Shown piece after piece: positions 1 through 8,415 of a stretch of 64,000 bases of DNA. Every line of letters begins with the position of its first letter. Positions within the stretch are counted from its first letter, which is position 1. A program made the position numbers and the translations under genes. This stretch comes from Granulosicoccus sp036478595 (GTDB taxonomy: Bacteria > Pseudomonadota > Gammaproteobacteria > Granulosicoccales > Granulosicoccaceae), in the NCBI GenBank assembly GCA_036478595.1, contig JAZGEF010000052.1:124001-188000 (forward strand). Reading direction: 5' to 3'. Below the pieces are notes generated by a model, which worked only from the letters and a program-made list of their open reading frames with translations, made no database searches and was not told the DNA's origin.

Positions 1-172
1 ATTGTTTAGTGAAGCGGACAACGATGCTCGCCCCGTGAATGCAATTGCTTTTAATCAAGCTGACGACTGGCAGAGCGGGGAAATCATCAAATTGGTGTAC
101 CGCTTGGGTGTTAATCGCTACCGAGGGTCGCAAAACTTGCAGCTAGAGGTGCAGCATATCCAGTCGGTATAA
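1..172 (+). CDS. recJ: RecJ single-strand exonuclease, C-terminal end (partial)
   Basis: Frame 2 is open from the window edge to TAA at 170-172, giving 56 residues that end the protein; the 5' part lies outside the window. The tail reads KLVYRLGVNRYRGSQNLQLE, which matches the C-terminal OB-fold of RecJ, the 5'-3' single-strand DNA exonuclease of RecF-pathway recombination and mismatch repair. The next genes are prfB and lysS, the same order as in E. coli and many gammaproteobacteria, which supports the call. Nothing odd is visible in the fragment. Confidence 0.85.
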   Translation, partial: LFSEADNDARPVNAIAFNQADDWQSGEIIKLVYRLGVNRYRGSQNLQLEVQHIQSV

Positions 173-230
173 GCGATATGCGCTACACTTTGTGCTAATT
201 AGTAATATGGCTTCACAAGCTAAGCATCTC

Positions 231-1329
231 ATGATCGAAATAAACGCTCATCTGCAAAAAATCGAAGATCTACGCGAACGCAGCGATTCACTTCGGGGGT
301 ATCTTTGACTACGATACCAAGAAAGAGCAGCTAGAAGAAATCCTCCGTGAGCTCGAAGATCCTGCCGCCTGGAACAACCCAGAGCGTGCACAAAAGCTTG
401 GCCAACAGCGAGCAACATTGCAAGACATCATCGATGTAATCAATGCGCTGGATAATGGCCTTGGTGATGCCGCTGATCTACTTGAGATGGCCAAAGAAGA
501 AGACGATGAAGACACGCTAAATTCAGTTGTCACTGATCTAAGCGACTTTGAAACTCGTGTGGCGGGGCTTGAGTTTCGGCGCATGTTTTCAGGTGAGCAC
601 GATATTGCACCAGCGTTTCTGGATATTCAAGCGGGCAGTGGTGGCACCGAAGCCCAAGATTGGGCCGAAATGTTATTGCGCATGTTTTTACGCTGGGGTG
701 AGCGCCAAGGTTTCAAAACCGAGCTCATCGAAGTGTCAGCAGGTGATGTGGCGGGTATTAAGTCCGCCACCATTCGTGTTGCTGGCGAATATGCTTTTGG
801 TTGGCTGCGCACAGAAACAGGCGTGCATCGTTTGGTGCGTAAAAGTCCGTTTGATTCAGGTAGCCGTAGGCACACCTCATTTGCCGCGGTGTTTGTTTCA
901 CCTGAAATTGATGATGATATTGAAATTGATATCAACCCAGCCGATTTACGCATAGATGTGTATCGCGCAAGTGGTGCAGGTGGCCAGCACGTTAACCGAA
1001 CCGAATCTGCAGTGCGGATAACACATGGCCCGTCTGGCATTGTTGTGCAGTGTCAAAACGATCGCTCACAACATAAAAATAAAGCGACTGCAATGAAACA
1101 ACTTAAATCAAAGTTGTATGAGGCGGAGATGAACAGGCGACTTGGTGATCAACAAGTGGTGGAGGAAGGAAAATCCGATATCGGTTGGGGCAGTCAGATT
1201 CGATCGTACGTACTCGATCAGTCACGCATTAAGGATTTGCGCACAGGGGTTGAAACCAGTAATACACAAGCTGTGCTCGATGGTGATATTACGCAGTTTT
1301 TGCAAGAAAGCCTAAAAGCTGGCTTGTAG
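231..1329 (+). CDS. prfB: Peptide chain release factor 2, with programmed +1 frameshift
   Basis: RF2 reads UAA and UGA and triggers peptide release on the ribosome. Translation from ATG 231 runs 25 codons to CTT TGA at 303-308, shifts +1 at that UGA, and continues from GAC 307 to TAG 1327-1329. The product is 365 residues, the same length as E. coli RF2, which is why 231 was chosen over the in-frame ATG at 207. The stop-recognition SPF motif (RKSPFDSGSRR) and the catalytic GGQ at residues 250-252 are present. Residue 246, just before the GGQ loop, is Ala, as in most bacteria, not the Thr of E. coli K-12. Autoregulation follows from the frameshift: low RF2 lets the ribosome pause at UGA and shift. 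Lies between recJ and lysS. Confidence 0.96.
294..309 (+). promoter_or_regulatory. prfB programmed +1 frameshift signal
   Basis: CGGGGGTATCTTTGAC is nearly identical to the E. coli prfB site. It contains an internal Shine-Dalgarno-like G run (295-299), three bases before the slippery CUU (303-305), followed by UGA (306-308) and C (309). Skipping T306 moves reading into the frame that encodes the rest of RF2. Known function in the family: feedback control by RF2 level. Confidence 0.95.
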
Positions 1330-1410
1330 TTGTTGCACATAAATACACATACTTTGCTTGTGCCATTGTGCATAGGCGTTAACTTACCACTATAAACCGG
1401 CCACCTACCC

Positions 1411-2904
1411 ATGACCGAAGACGAAAATACACTAATTGCAACCCGCCGCGAAAAGTTGCAAGCCATGCGCGCGGCAGGCAATGCGTTCCCTAATGATTTC
1501 CGGCCTGAGCATAAAGCGGGTGCCTTGCAGAATGAGCATGGTGCTGCGGAAAAAGATCAACTGGCCGAGCAGGGCATAACGGTCAGTGTTGCCGGACGAA
1601 TGATGTCGCGACGCGTAATGGGTAAAGCAAGCTTTGCCGGGCTTCGTGATGTGTCAGGTGATATTCAGCTTTTTGTGCAACGCGATCAAATTGGAGAAGC
1701 GCCATACGCAAGTTTTAAAACGTGGGATATCGGCGATATTGTTGCTGCCACAGGCACGCTCTTTATCACTAAAACGGGCGAGCTATCTATCAAAGTTAGC
1801 GAGCTTAGGTTGTTAACTAAATCATTGCGCCCCTTGCCTGAAAAATTTCATGGTTTAAGTGATCAAGAAACTCGCTATCGCCAGCGCTACGTTGATCTGA
1901 TCATGAACGAAGATACCCGTAGTACGTTTAGGATTCGATCTGAAGTCATCAGTTATATCCGGTCATTTCTAATAGAGCATAATTTTTTAGAAGTTGAAAC
2001 ACCGATGATGCAGGTGATACCTGGCGGTGCTGCAGCAAAGCCGTTTGTCACTCATCACAATGCCTTGGATATTGATCTTTACCTACGAATCGCGCCAGAG
2101 CTTTACTTGAAGCGTTTAGTGGTAGGTGGCTTTGAGCGTGTGTTTGAAATCAACCGTAACTTTCGTAATGAAGGGTTAAGCACACGACATAGCCCAGAAT
2201 TTACGATGCTTGAATTTTACCAAGCATACGCAAGCTATGAGGACCTGATGGACCTAACCGAAACGCTATTGCGCGGCGTTGCAACGCAGGTGGTGGGTAA
2301 AACTGAGATACTGTTTGAAGATGGTGAAACTGTATTGGATTTTGGTAAGCCGTTTACCCGCCTAAGCCTATTTGATTCGATACTGCAATACAACAGCGAC
2401 GTTAAGGCTGATGAGCTTACCACCCTTGAAGGAGCAACTGCTATTGCCAAAGCATTGCACATTGATATAAAGCCAAGTTGGGGTGTAGGCAAAATACAAA
2501 CAGAGATATTTGAAGAAACGGTAGAAGCCAAATTATTTGACCCGACATTTATCACCTTGTACCCAACAGAAGTTTCACCCTTATCACGTCGTAACGATGA
2601 TGACCCAGCCGTGACAGATCGGTTTGAACTATTTATTGGCGGGCGAGAAATCGCCAACGGCTTTTCTGAGCTTAACGATGCTGAAGACCAGGCTGAACGA
2701 TTTCAAGCACAGGTGAGCGAGAAGGAAGCCGGTGATGTTGAAGCCATGCATTATGATGCTGATTACGTGCGCGCATTGGAGTACGGTATGCCTCCGACAG
2801 CCGGCGAAGGAATAGGCATAGATCGACTAGTGATGTTGTTAACGGGCTCGCCCAGTATCCGAGATGTGATTCTCTTCCCGCATATGCGACCCGAGGTTTC
2901 CTGA
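1411..2904 (+). CDS. lysS: Lysyl-tRNA synthetase (class II)
   Basis: Cytoplasmic enzyme that charges tRNA(Lys) with lysine using ATP. The 497-residue length is normal. An N-terminal OB-fold anticodon-binding domain occupies roughly residues 60-150. The class II catalytic core follows, with motif 2 around residue 250 (FERVFEINRNFRNEG) and motif 3 near residues 467-476 (GIGIDRLVML). The ATG start gives an N-terminus (MTEDENTLIATRREKLQAMR) that fits the family; no strong ribosome binding site is visible before it. It lies 81 bases after prfB in the conserved recJ-prfB-lysS order. Codon use is like that of the other core genes. Confidence 0.97.
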   Translation: MTEDENTLIATRREKLQAMRAAGNAFPNDFRPEHKAGALQNEHGAAEKDQLAEQGITVSVAGRMMSRRVMGKASFAGLRDVSGDIQLFVQRDQIGEAPYASFKTWDIGDIVAATGTLFITKTGELSIKVSELRLLTKSLRPLPEKFHGLSDQETRYRQRYVDLIMNEDTRSTFRIRSEVISYIRSFLIEHNFLEVETPMMQVIPGGAAAKPFVTHHNALDIDLYLRIAPELYLKRLVVGGFERVFEINRNFRNEGLSTRHSPEFTMLEFYQAYASYEDLMDLTETLLRGVATQVVGKTEILFEDGETVLDFGKPFTRLSLFDSILQYNSDVKADELTTLEGATAIAKALHIDIKPSWGVGKIQTEIFEETVEAKLFDPTFITLYPTEVSPLSRRNDDDPAVTDRFELFIGGREIANGFSELNDAEDQAERFQAQVSEKEAGDVEAMHYDADYVRALEYGMPPTAGEGIGIDRLVMLLTGSPSIRDVILFPHMRPEVS

Positions 2905-2943
2905 GAAACACGCTGCATCGACCAGAAAAAAGGAGGCATCGTA

Positions 2944-3677
2944 ATACCGTTAGTAATTTTGTCGCTGATAATTCAGGCTGTACTTGTTGTTCATGTGCTG
3001 AAAACTGGGCGCAATCAACGTTGGATCTGGATCGTCATGATGTTGCCAGGAGCTGGGTCGGTAGCCTACTTCGTTATGGAAGTTTTGCCTGATCTAATGG
3101 CTGGCCCAGGTGGTCACGATGCTCGCAAAAAAGCCGCCAGCATCCTCAATCCCAACAGAGATATTAACGCTGCCAACCATGATCTAGAAGTCGCTGATAC
3201 GGTTCAAAATAATCAACGGCTCGCTAATGAGTTCATGGAAAAGGGGCGATTTGCCGAAGCTAGTGATCTTTACAAGAAATGTCTTACCGGCCTTAACAAG
3301 CGCAACCCTGAGCTAATGTACGGTTATGCTGCAAGTCAGTTTGAGTTAGGTAATCACACTGTTTCGCGCACTACGCTGGACACGCTAATTGCACAGAACC
3401 CCGACTATAAAAAACAGGATGCGCATTTGTGTATGCACGTTCTCTGGAGCAGCAAGGTGATATAGCGGTTGCCACGACAGAATGCGACACCCTAGTGGGT
3501 TACTACACCGGTCCAGAGCCTGCTTTTCGCTATGCGATGATGCTCAGGGCAAGCGGCAATGCCGGACAAGCTACGAACCTACTACAGGGTATTCTCGACA
3601 AAGCTCGTTTATCACCTAACCATTACACCAAGCTGCATAAAAAATGGATCAATCAGGCGAAGCGGGAGCTGAGATAG
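2944..3677 (+). pseudogene. Membrane-anchored TPR protein (PLDc_N-like), broken
   Basis: A strong ribosome binding site, AGGAGG at 2931-2936, stands 7 bases before ATA 2944, where an ATG would be expected; the first usable start is TTG 2959. The N-terminus has one hydrophobic segment plus TGRNQRWIWIVMMLPGAG, like the PLDc_N segment of cardiolipin synthases, followed by TPR-like helices. Near 3426-3431 the frame changes: the first frame ends at 3465, while the correct C-terminus (YARSLEQQGDIAVATTEC onward) continues in another frame to 3677. A one-base deletion explains it. Two independent lesions (lost ATG, frameshift) favour a pseudogene, though ATA or TTG initiation and a sequencing error are possible. 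Function of the intact family is not known to me. Confidence 0.6.
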
Positions 3678-3706
3678 TAGTCTCAGTTGCCGTTGTAGCA
3701 GAACCC

Positions 3707-3734
3707 TTGGATCAATTTTTTTTCGGTATATAAT
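3707..3734 (+). promoter_or_regulatory. Probable sigma-70 promoter of iolD
   Basis: TTGGAT (3707-3712), a 16-base spacer and a perfect TATAAT (3729-3734) lie 45 bases before the chosen iolD start. The T-rich spacer just before the -10 element adds support. This is a sequence match only. Confidence 0.55.
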
Positions 3735-3778
3735 GCCGGTTAGCAATCCTATTTTTTAGACTGTCATTGGAGTACTCC

Positions 3779-5629
3779 GTGTCTACTACCCGTTTAACTC
3801 TGGCACAGGCCATGGTGCGTTTCCTGTGTGCCCAAAAAACCATTGTTGATGGTGAGACAGTTTGCTTATTTGCTGGCGTCTGGGCGATCTTTGGCCATGG
3901 CAATGTGCCTGCGCTTGGCGAGGCCTTGCATCAGGTCAAGGATGAGCTTCCCACTTACCGTGGCCAGAATGAACAAGGCATGGTGCATGCAGCCTCCGGT
4001 TACGCTAAACAGATGCGTCGTAAGCGCATGATGATCTGCAGCAGCTCAGTTGGCCCGGGTGCTAGTAACATGCTCACAGGCGTTGCCACAGCATACGTAA
4101 ATCGTTTACCCGTTTTGCTGTTACCGGGTGACACCTTCATGCATCGCGCATCAGCACCTGTGCTACAAGAAGTCGAGCGCTCAGACGATGCTACCGAAAA
4201 CGTCAATGACTGCTTTAAGCCCATCTCCGCATATTTTGATCGCTTTAGTAAGCCTGAGCAACTTATTACATCGTTGCCTCGTGCGATTGGCGTGCTTACC
4301 GACCCAGAGTTGTGCGGCCCTGTGACCCTATGTGTGCCGCAAGATGTCCAAGCGGAAGCGTTTGATTTCCCTGATAGCTTTTTTGATGAAGTGGTGCATA
4401 CCTTACGTCGCTCTGGTGCCGACTTGGATCAACTTGCCTCTGTTGCGCAAATGATCAGCAAGGCCAAAAAACCCGTCGCGATTGCCGGCGGTGGCGTGCA
4501 TTACTCAGATGCAGTTGATGCGTTCAAGAGGTTTGTAGAGGAGCACAACGTCCCAGTAGCTGAAACTTCAGCGGGCAAGGGTGCGTTGCCATATTCACAC
4601 CCATTAAATGCGGGTGGTATTGGTGTAGTAGGAAGTTCTGCTGCCAATGAAATGGTCGCCGCTTGTGATTTGATCATTGCTGTTGGCACTCGCTTGTCTG
4701 ATTTCACCACCGGTTCGCGTACGATGGTCTCTAATACCCGTGTGCCACAAATCAATATCAACGTTGCACACCTGGATGCGTACAAACATAGCGCTGTTGG
4801 GTTGCGATCCGATGCACGCCGAGCCTTGCAAGAGCTACAGCCATTGTTACAGGGTTGGCAATCAAGCGATGCGCATATTAAACACCTGGCAAACGCCAAA
4901 GCGCAATGGCAAGGCATGATAGATGAGGCGATTAAGCCACCGGGCTATCAATTGCCATCTGATGCGCAGGTAACTGAAGTGATTAACCAGGCTGCCGACC
5001 TAAACAAAGATGTGCTGGTAGTGGCGGCAGGATCGATGCCAGCTGAAGGCATGAAACTATGGAAGGGCGAGCATTCAAAAGGATATCATTCGGAGTACGG
5101 CTTTTCGTGCATGGGATATGAAATAGCGGGTGGCATTGGTGCGAAAATGGCCGACCCAGATGCTGAAGTGTTTGTTGCCGTAGGTGATGGTACCTACCTA
5201 ATGATGAATTCAGAAATTGTCTCATCAGTGGCGCTAAAGAAAAAACTAATCATAATCGTGCTGGATAACCGCGGTTTTGGTTGTATCAATCGATTGCAAA
5301 ACGCTTGTGGGGCTGATCCATTCAATAATCTTTATGACGATGGTGTATTGGTAGAAGACACCATCCCACAAATAGATTTTGCGGCGCACGCTGCTGCATT
5401 GGGCGCCGCGTCAGAATCAGTTAGTTCGCTAGAGGATCTTGCAGCAGCATTAGAACGGGCAAAACAATCTGATCGCACATATTGTGTTGCCATTAGCACC
5501 AATGCAGTGGATTCTACTGGCGGTGGTAGTTGGTGGCAAGTGGGAATACCGGAAGTCTCAACTAAGGAGTCTGTTGTTAAGGCGCGAGCCGAGTGGCAGG
5601 AGAAAGGGCGGGGTGGGCAGGCTTACTAA
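3779..5629 (+). CDS. iolD: 3D-(3,5/4)-trihydroxycyclohexane-1,2-dione hydrolase (IolD), ThDP-dependent
   Basis: IolD opens the ring of trihydroxycyclohexanedione in myo-inositol breakdown, giving 5-deoxyglucuronate. GTG 3779 is preceded by GGAG (3769-3772) with 6 bases between them and starts MSTTRLTLAQAMVRFL, the family N-terminus; a TTG at 3767 is upstream but lacks a ribosome binding site. The product is 616 residues. The ThDP-activating Glu lies at about residue 65 (YRGQNEQGMVHAA). The C-terminal ThDP/Mg site GDGTYLMMN...LDN is intact. No other iol gene (iolB, C, E, G) lies in the window, so the gene is an orphan here; a related ThDP hydrolase with another substrate is possible. It has its own promoter and stands alone between broken genes. 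Confidence 0.85.
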   Translation: MSTTRLTLAQAMVRFLCAQKTIVDGETVCLFAGVWAIFGHGNVPALGEALHQVKDELPTYRGQNEQGMVHAASGYAKQMRRKRMMICSSSVGPGASNMLTGVATAYVNRLPVLLLPGDTFMHRASAPVLQEVERSDDATENVNDCFKPISAYFDRFSKPEQLITSLPRAIGVLTDPELCGPVTLCVPQDVQAEAFDFPDSFFDEVVHTLRRSGADLDQLASVAQMISKAKKPVAIAGGGVHYSDAVDAFKRFVEEHNVPVAETSAGKGALPYSHPLNAGGIGVVGSSAANEMVAACDLIIAVGTRLSDFTTGSRTMVSNTRVPQININVAHLDAYKHSAVGLRSDARRALQELQPLLQGWQSSDAHIKHLANAKAQWQGMIDEAIKPPGYQLPSDAQVTEVINQAADLNKDVLVVAAGSMPAEGMKLWKGEHSKGYHSEYGFSCMGYEIAGGIGAKMADPDAEVFVAVGDGTYLMMNSEIVSSVALKKKLIIIVLDNRGFGCINRLQNACGADPFNNLYDDGVLVEDTIPQIDFAAHAAALGAASESVSSLEDLAAALERAKQSDRTYCVAISTNAVDSTGGGSWWQVGIPEVSTKESVVKARAEWQEKGRGGQAY

Positions 5630-5688
5630 ATTCAGATGATCAAACACGGTCGTCTAAACGCCAAATCACAAGGAAGAGGAAATTAATT

Positions 5689-6018
5689 ATGATGGAACAA
5701 ATACACATTTGGCTGGGTGACTGCGTACCTGAAAAACGCCTACCTCAGCAATGGGTGGCGTAAGGATTATTATTCAGAGGGGAATGAGGGCAACGCGATG
5801 ACATCGCGTTAAGTGAATTTATCGCTGATCAGAACGGTACATATTTTGTTCATGATTGGGTTGAGTCAGTCTTTAATCCAAGGCGTACGACGAAATCCTT
5901 ATTGTCTACTTGCTCTTACTCTGAATCCTTTGCGCGTGCTGCATCTAAGAGGGCATCGGAGTTAAAATTAATATAGCTGAACGCTGCCATTATGTTAGGT
6001 GCTGGCCAAGTCAATTAA
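5689..6018 (+). pseudogene. Imm22/DUF4284-like immunity protein relic
   Basis: Reading one frame from ATG 5689 gives IHIWLGDC, then LSEFIADQNGTYFVHDW and CSYSESFARAASKRASELK, then NAAIMLGAGQVN. As I recall the family, Imm22 (DUF4284) proteins follow the pattern HIWxG / DYYSEG / LSEFxxDxGxxxYDHDW / SYSESF / NA near the end. The frame is interrupted by TAA 5761, TGA 5785 and TAG 5974. A stretch encoding KDYYSEGNEGNA sits in another frame at 5762-5797, so two compensating indels are likely as well. A ribosome binding site (AGGAAGAGGA, 5671-5680) still precedes the start. Imm22 proteins are immunity proteins of polymorphic toxin systems; no toxin gene lies nearby. Family assignment is from memory of the motif pattern. 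Confidence 0.5.
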
Positions 6019-6108
6019 CAGAGTTACCTGAAGGCCAAATAATGGCGACGATATTGCATCGTGTATCGGCTCTGATCGTCGAAGGTAAGTTCTAGTAGGG
6101 AGACTAAA

Positions 6109-6801
6109 TTGTTTAATTGCATACGTTTTTCGATAGCGATACTTTTTTTTAATTTACTATTATCGCAATCTGTGCTGGCTGCGGAAACTCATGTTCATTG
6201 GGTTGGTATGCTGCCAGCAAATTTTATAGAACTAGACTCGGCTGGGGAGATCAAAGAAGGCTGGACTATTCCTTTTTACGCAGAGCCATCTCCGGATTCA
6301 GAAAAAATAGGCAAACTAAAAGTCGAGATTATACCGGAGGGTGACCACCCAGTCTTTGCAAATTTCATATACGACAAGACAGCTGAGCCAATTGAAGTCA
6401 ACCCTCATTTGTACGATCATGATCTTGGGTATGGGCCCTACTACCATCTAACTGTGATTGAAAGATACGGAGGTTGGTTTAAAGTGCAATTTAAAGAAGG
6501 CATGAATACTATGTGGGGTGATTTTGCCTCAGCGTATGGGGGAATGAATGTTGGAGTTCTCTATCTAGAGTCAGGAAGAATTCTTGAATGGACTAACAAT
6601 AAAGGCGAAGTGGAATCTATCTATATTGACAACTCAGACCCAGATACCTTGGTTGTAAGGCCGGAGCAACCGATCGATATGGGGTGTGATGATGAGACTC
6701 TTAGATTCAAACCGTATCAAACTAAACTTATTCCTAAATCGGATTGGATTGATGTTAATGGGCGTAGTAGGTTTGACATTTATTACACGCGGGGCTGTTG
6801 A
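6109..6801 (+). CDS. Exported protein of unknown function
   Basis: 230 residues starting at TTG 6109, with AGGGAG at 6097-6102 placed 6 bases upstream. The N-terminus has a clear signal peptide: a hydrophobic core (IAILFFNLLLSQSVLA) and an AxA-type cleavage site (VLAAETH). The mature part is acidic and rich in Tyr and Trp, with a segment (IPFYAEPSPDSEKIGKLK) that looks like an SH3-type exported domain. I do not recognise a family. It follows an immunity-gene relic and is followed 65 bases later by an attC-like repeat in the same orientation, so it may be a gene cassette. Likely periplasmic or outer-membrane bound; function unknown. Confidence 0.7.
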   Translation: MFNCIRFSIAILFFNLLLSQSVLAAETHVHWVGMLPANFIELDSAGEIKEGWTIPFYAEPSPDSEKIGKLKVEIIPEGDHPVFANFIYDKTAEPIEVNPHLYDHDLGYGPYYHLTVIERYGGWFKVQFKEGMNTMWGDFASAYGGMNVGVLYLESGRILEWTNNKGEVESIYIDNSDPDTLVVRPEQPIDMGCDDETLRFKPYQTKLIPKSDWIDVNGRSRFDIYYTRGC

Positions 6802-6866
6802 CAAGTATTCTACTAAGAGCATGAGGTTCGCATAACTGTTAGCGAATAGACTGAATTCAGACGCCA

Positions 6867-6984
6867 ACATAACCAGACAATTCACCTCGCCAGCAAGCTG
6901 GCTCGGACCTACACTGCGGTGCTCTTTTTGTGCACGTAGCGCAAACGAGCCCTTCCGTTTCGGCCGATGACGTAGGCGTTAGGT
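6867..6984 (+). repeat. attC-like recombination site 1
   Basis: A 118-base element in a 314-base gap between genes. It starts with ACATAAC (R''-like, one mismatch to RYYYAAC) at 6867-6873 and ends with GTTAGGT (perfect GTTRRRY R' box) at 6978-6984; the two ends pair except at one position. The interior is imperfectly self-complementary (for example TCACCTCGCC near the left against GGCCGATGA near the right). It is homologous along its length to the element at 7871-7978. The R' box faces the next plus-strand gene (LysE), the orientation expected of integron cassettes. Confidence 0.55.
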
Positions 6985-7115
6985 TGGTTGGTCAAACTTT
7001 TAGATTTTGTTTACTATTGAAATTCAGTACGCTGCTGTCGACCCATTGCAGTCATTCTATGTTTGTAAATGTGGTTATAATGCCTCTTCGGAATATTCTA
7101 ATACGAGTGTGTAAG

Positions 7116-7748
7116 ATGGATTGGATGAATGTACTTAGCTTCACTATCGTGGCTTCACTGCTGGTCATCTCCCCTGGACCCAACGGAGTGCTGATTGCTA
7201 AGACTGTACCGGTGTCTGGCAAAGGGGCTGGTTTTTCGAACGTAGTCGGGTTTATTACAGCATTCTATTTGCATGGCGCGCTATCTATTTTGGGTATATC
7301 GGCAATTCTTCTGGCATCGTCGAAAGTTTTTTTCATCGTCAAGATGATAGGCGCAGGATATCTTTGCTGGATTGGTATCAAGGCACTTTACGATGCGTTT
7401 CGGCAGGATATCTATACACCAGCCACGTCAGTCGCTAATCCTAAGCGTACTCTTGTAGCTGCATTCATTGAAGGGTTACTAACGAACGCGCTAAACCCAA
7501 AAGTTTCGATGTTCTACCTAGCTGCATTTCCCCAGTTCATCGCTACAGGAGATGGTGCAGTCCGATCTGCATTTATACTTGTGTCGCTGCATGCATTGAT
7601 CAATGCATTCTGGTTCGCAGCAATGGTAGTGCTCTTAACGCATTTGACAGCTTTTGCTCAAAGCGGCTCTTTTCAACGCTGGTTAAAAGCCGTTACTGGA
7701 ATTGTGTTCCTAGGATTTGGAGTCAAATTGGCGACATATCGTCCTTAA
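7116..7748 (+). CDS. LysE/RhtB-family amino acid exporter
   Basis: 210 residues, the normal size for LysE/RhtB exporters, with about six membrane segments. The N-terminus carries the family signature (ISPGPNGVLIAKT) in the first helix region, and NPKVSMFYLAAFPQFI is the second conserved stretch (about residues 128-143). ATG 7116 was chosen because it gives the family N-terminus MDWMNVLSFTIVASLLVISP; upstream in-frame codons to 6930 encode attC-like DNA and no plausible protein. The substrate cannot be told; the family exports Lys, Thr, homoserine or other amino acids. The gene is flanked by two homologous attC-like repeats, which would make it a one-gene cassette of about 990 bases. Confidence 0.85.
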   Translation: MDWMNVLSFTIVASLLVISPGPNGVLIAKTVPVSGKGAGFSNVVGFITAFYLHGALSILGISAILLASSKVFFIVKMIGAGYLCWIGIKALYDAFRQDIYTPATSVANPKRTLVAAFIEGLLTNALNPKVSMFYLAAFPQFIATGDGAVRSAFILVSLHALINAFWFAAMVVLLTHLTAFAQSGSFQRWLKAVTGIVFLGFGVKLATYRP

Positions 7749-7870
7749 GTTATGTGCAAGTCAAGCTAGGAAAAAGCCAACGCAATGACTTAAATCAATT
7801 TTGCGGCTTGGTCATAATGGGTACTTTATTGTCTCTTCATTAAACATTGGTGTATGCACCTAAAGCGACA

Positions 7871-7978
7871 ACATAACAGGTGCATTTACCTAACCAGCAA
7901 GCTGGCTCAGACCTACACAACGGTGCTCGTTTTGTGTAGGTAGCACAAAGGAGCTCCTCCGTTCCGTAGGCATTGGTG
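7871..7978 (+). repeat. attC-like recombination site 2
   Basis: Homologous to the element at 6867-6984. Both begin AACATAAC and share CCAGCAAGCTGGCTC and GACCTACAC followed by GGTGCTC. A long inverted repeat is present: ACCTACACAA and TTGTGTAGGT pair perfectly, and the outer arms AACGG and CCGTT also pair. The right end is ATTGGTG (7972-7978), a degraded R' box against GTTRRRY, so this copy may no longer recombine. It sits between lysE and the ccdA-like gene in a 400-base gap. Confidence 0.5.
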
Positions 7979-8100
7979 ACTGGATAAGCTCTACTATGCG
8001 ATTGAGAAATAAACTGCACGATTCTGTTTTCGATTGTGCGTTGATTTACGAATAGAAGCGAGCCGCGCAGTTCACGGATACATAGGTAAATATTGAAGAA

Positions 8101-8129
8101 TTGCGACCGATGTAATACAATGTATACAT
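8101..8129 (+). promoter_or_regulatory. Promoter and palindromic operator of the ccdAB-like operon
   Basis: TTGCGA (8101-8106), 16 bases, then TATACA (8123-8128) form a plausible sigma-70 promoter. The -10 region lies inside the perfect palindrome ATGTATACAT (8120-8129), and a second GATGTA half-site is at 8109-8114. Ribbon-helix-helix antitoxins usually bind such short palindromes and repress their own operon, so autoregulation is inferred. Confidence 0.45.
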
Positions 8130-8148
8130 CCCGAAAGCGAGAAAAATA

Positions 8149-8400
8149 ATGGCCGCGTCCAATATCCTAACCGTTCGAATGCAAGAAGATGAGCTGATCA
8201 AATTGGATGAATTGGCGAAAATGAAGAACCGAACACGATCTCAACTGGTGCAGGAAGCCGTAAGGGAGCTGCTTCACGCTAGTGATGAGCTCAAGCAGCA
8301 GGAATTTCATCGCCTCAAAGCACGCTTGGCTCCAGCCGTGGAAGAACAGTGTGCATTGCTGGAGAAGAGTTCGGTTGCTGATGAACATCGTCGCTTCTGA
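8149..8400 (+). CDS. CcdA-like ribbon-helix-helix antitoxin
   Basis: 83 residues. The N-terminus (NILTVRMQEDELIKLDELAK) is a ribbon-helix-helix DNA-binding fold: a beta strand, then helices with MKNRTRSQLVQEAVRELL. The C-terminal half is charged and probably disordered until it meets the toxin, and it ends SVADEHRRF, similar in character to the CcdA tail SFADENRDW. The gene is followed 15 bases later by a CcdB-like toxin and preceded by a palindromic operator overlapping the promoter. In this arrangement the protein neutralises the toxin and represses the operon. It lies just after the second attC-like repeat, and toxin-antitoxin pairs are common in cassette arrays. Confidence 0.8.
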   Translation: MAASNILTVRMQEDELIKLDELAKMKNRTRSQLVQEAVRELLHASDELKQQEFHRLKARLAPAVEEQCALLEKSSVADEHRRF

Positions 8401-8415
8401 GAGATTTTTTGATCG

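Noticed and set aside
418..1329. prfB starting at 418
   Set aside because: This frame starts after the programmed frameshift. The real N-terminus is in another frame from ATG 231, joined at CTT TGA 303-308.
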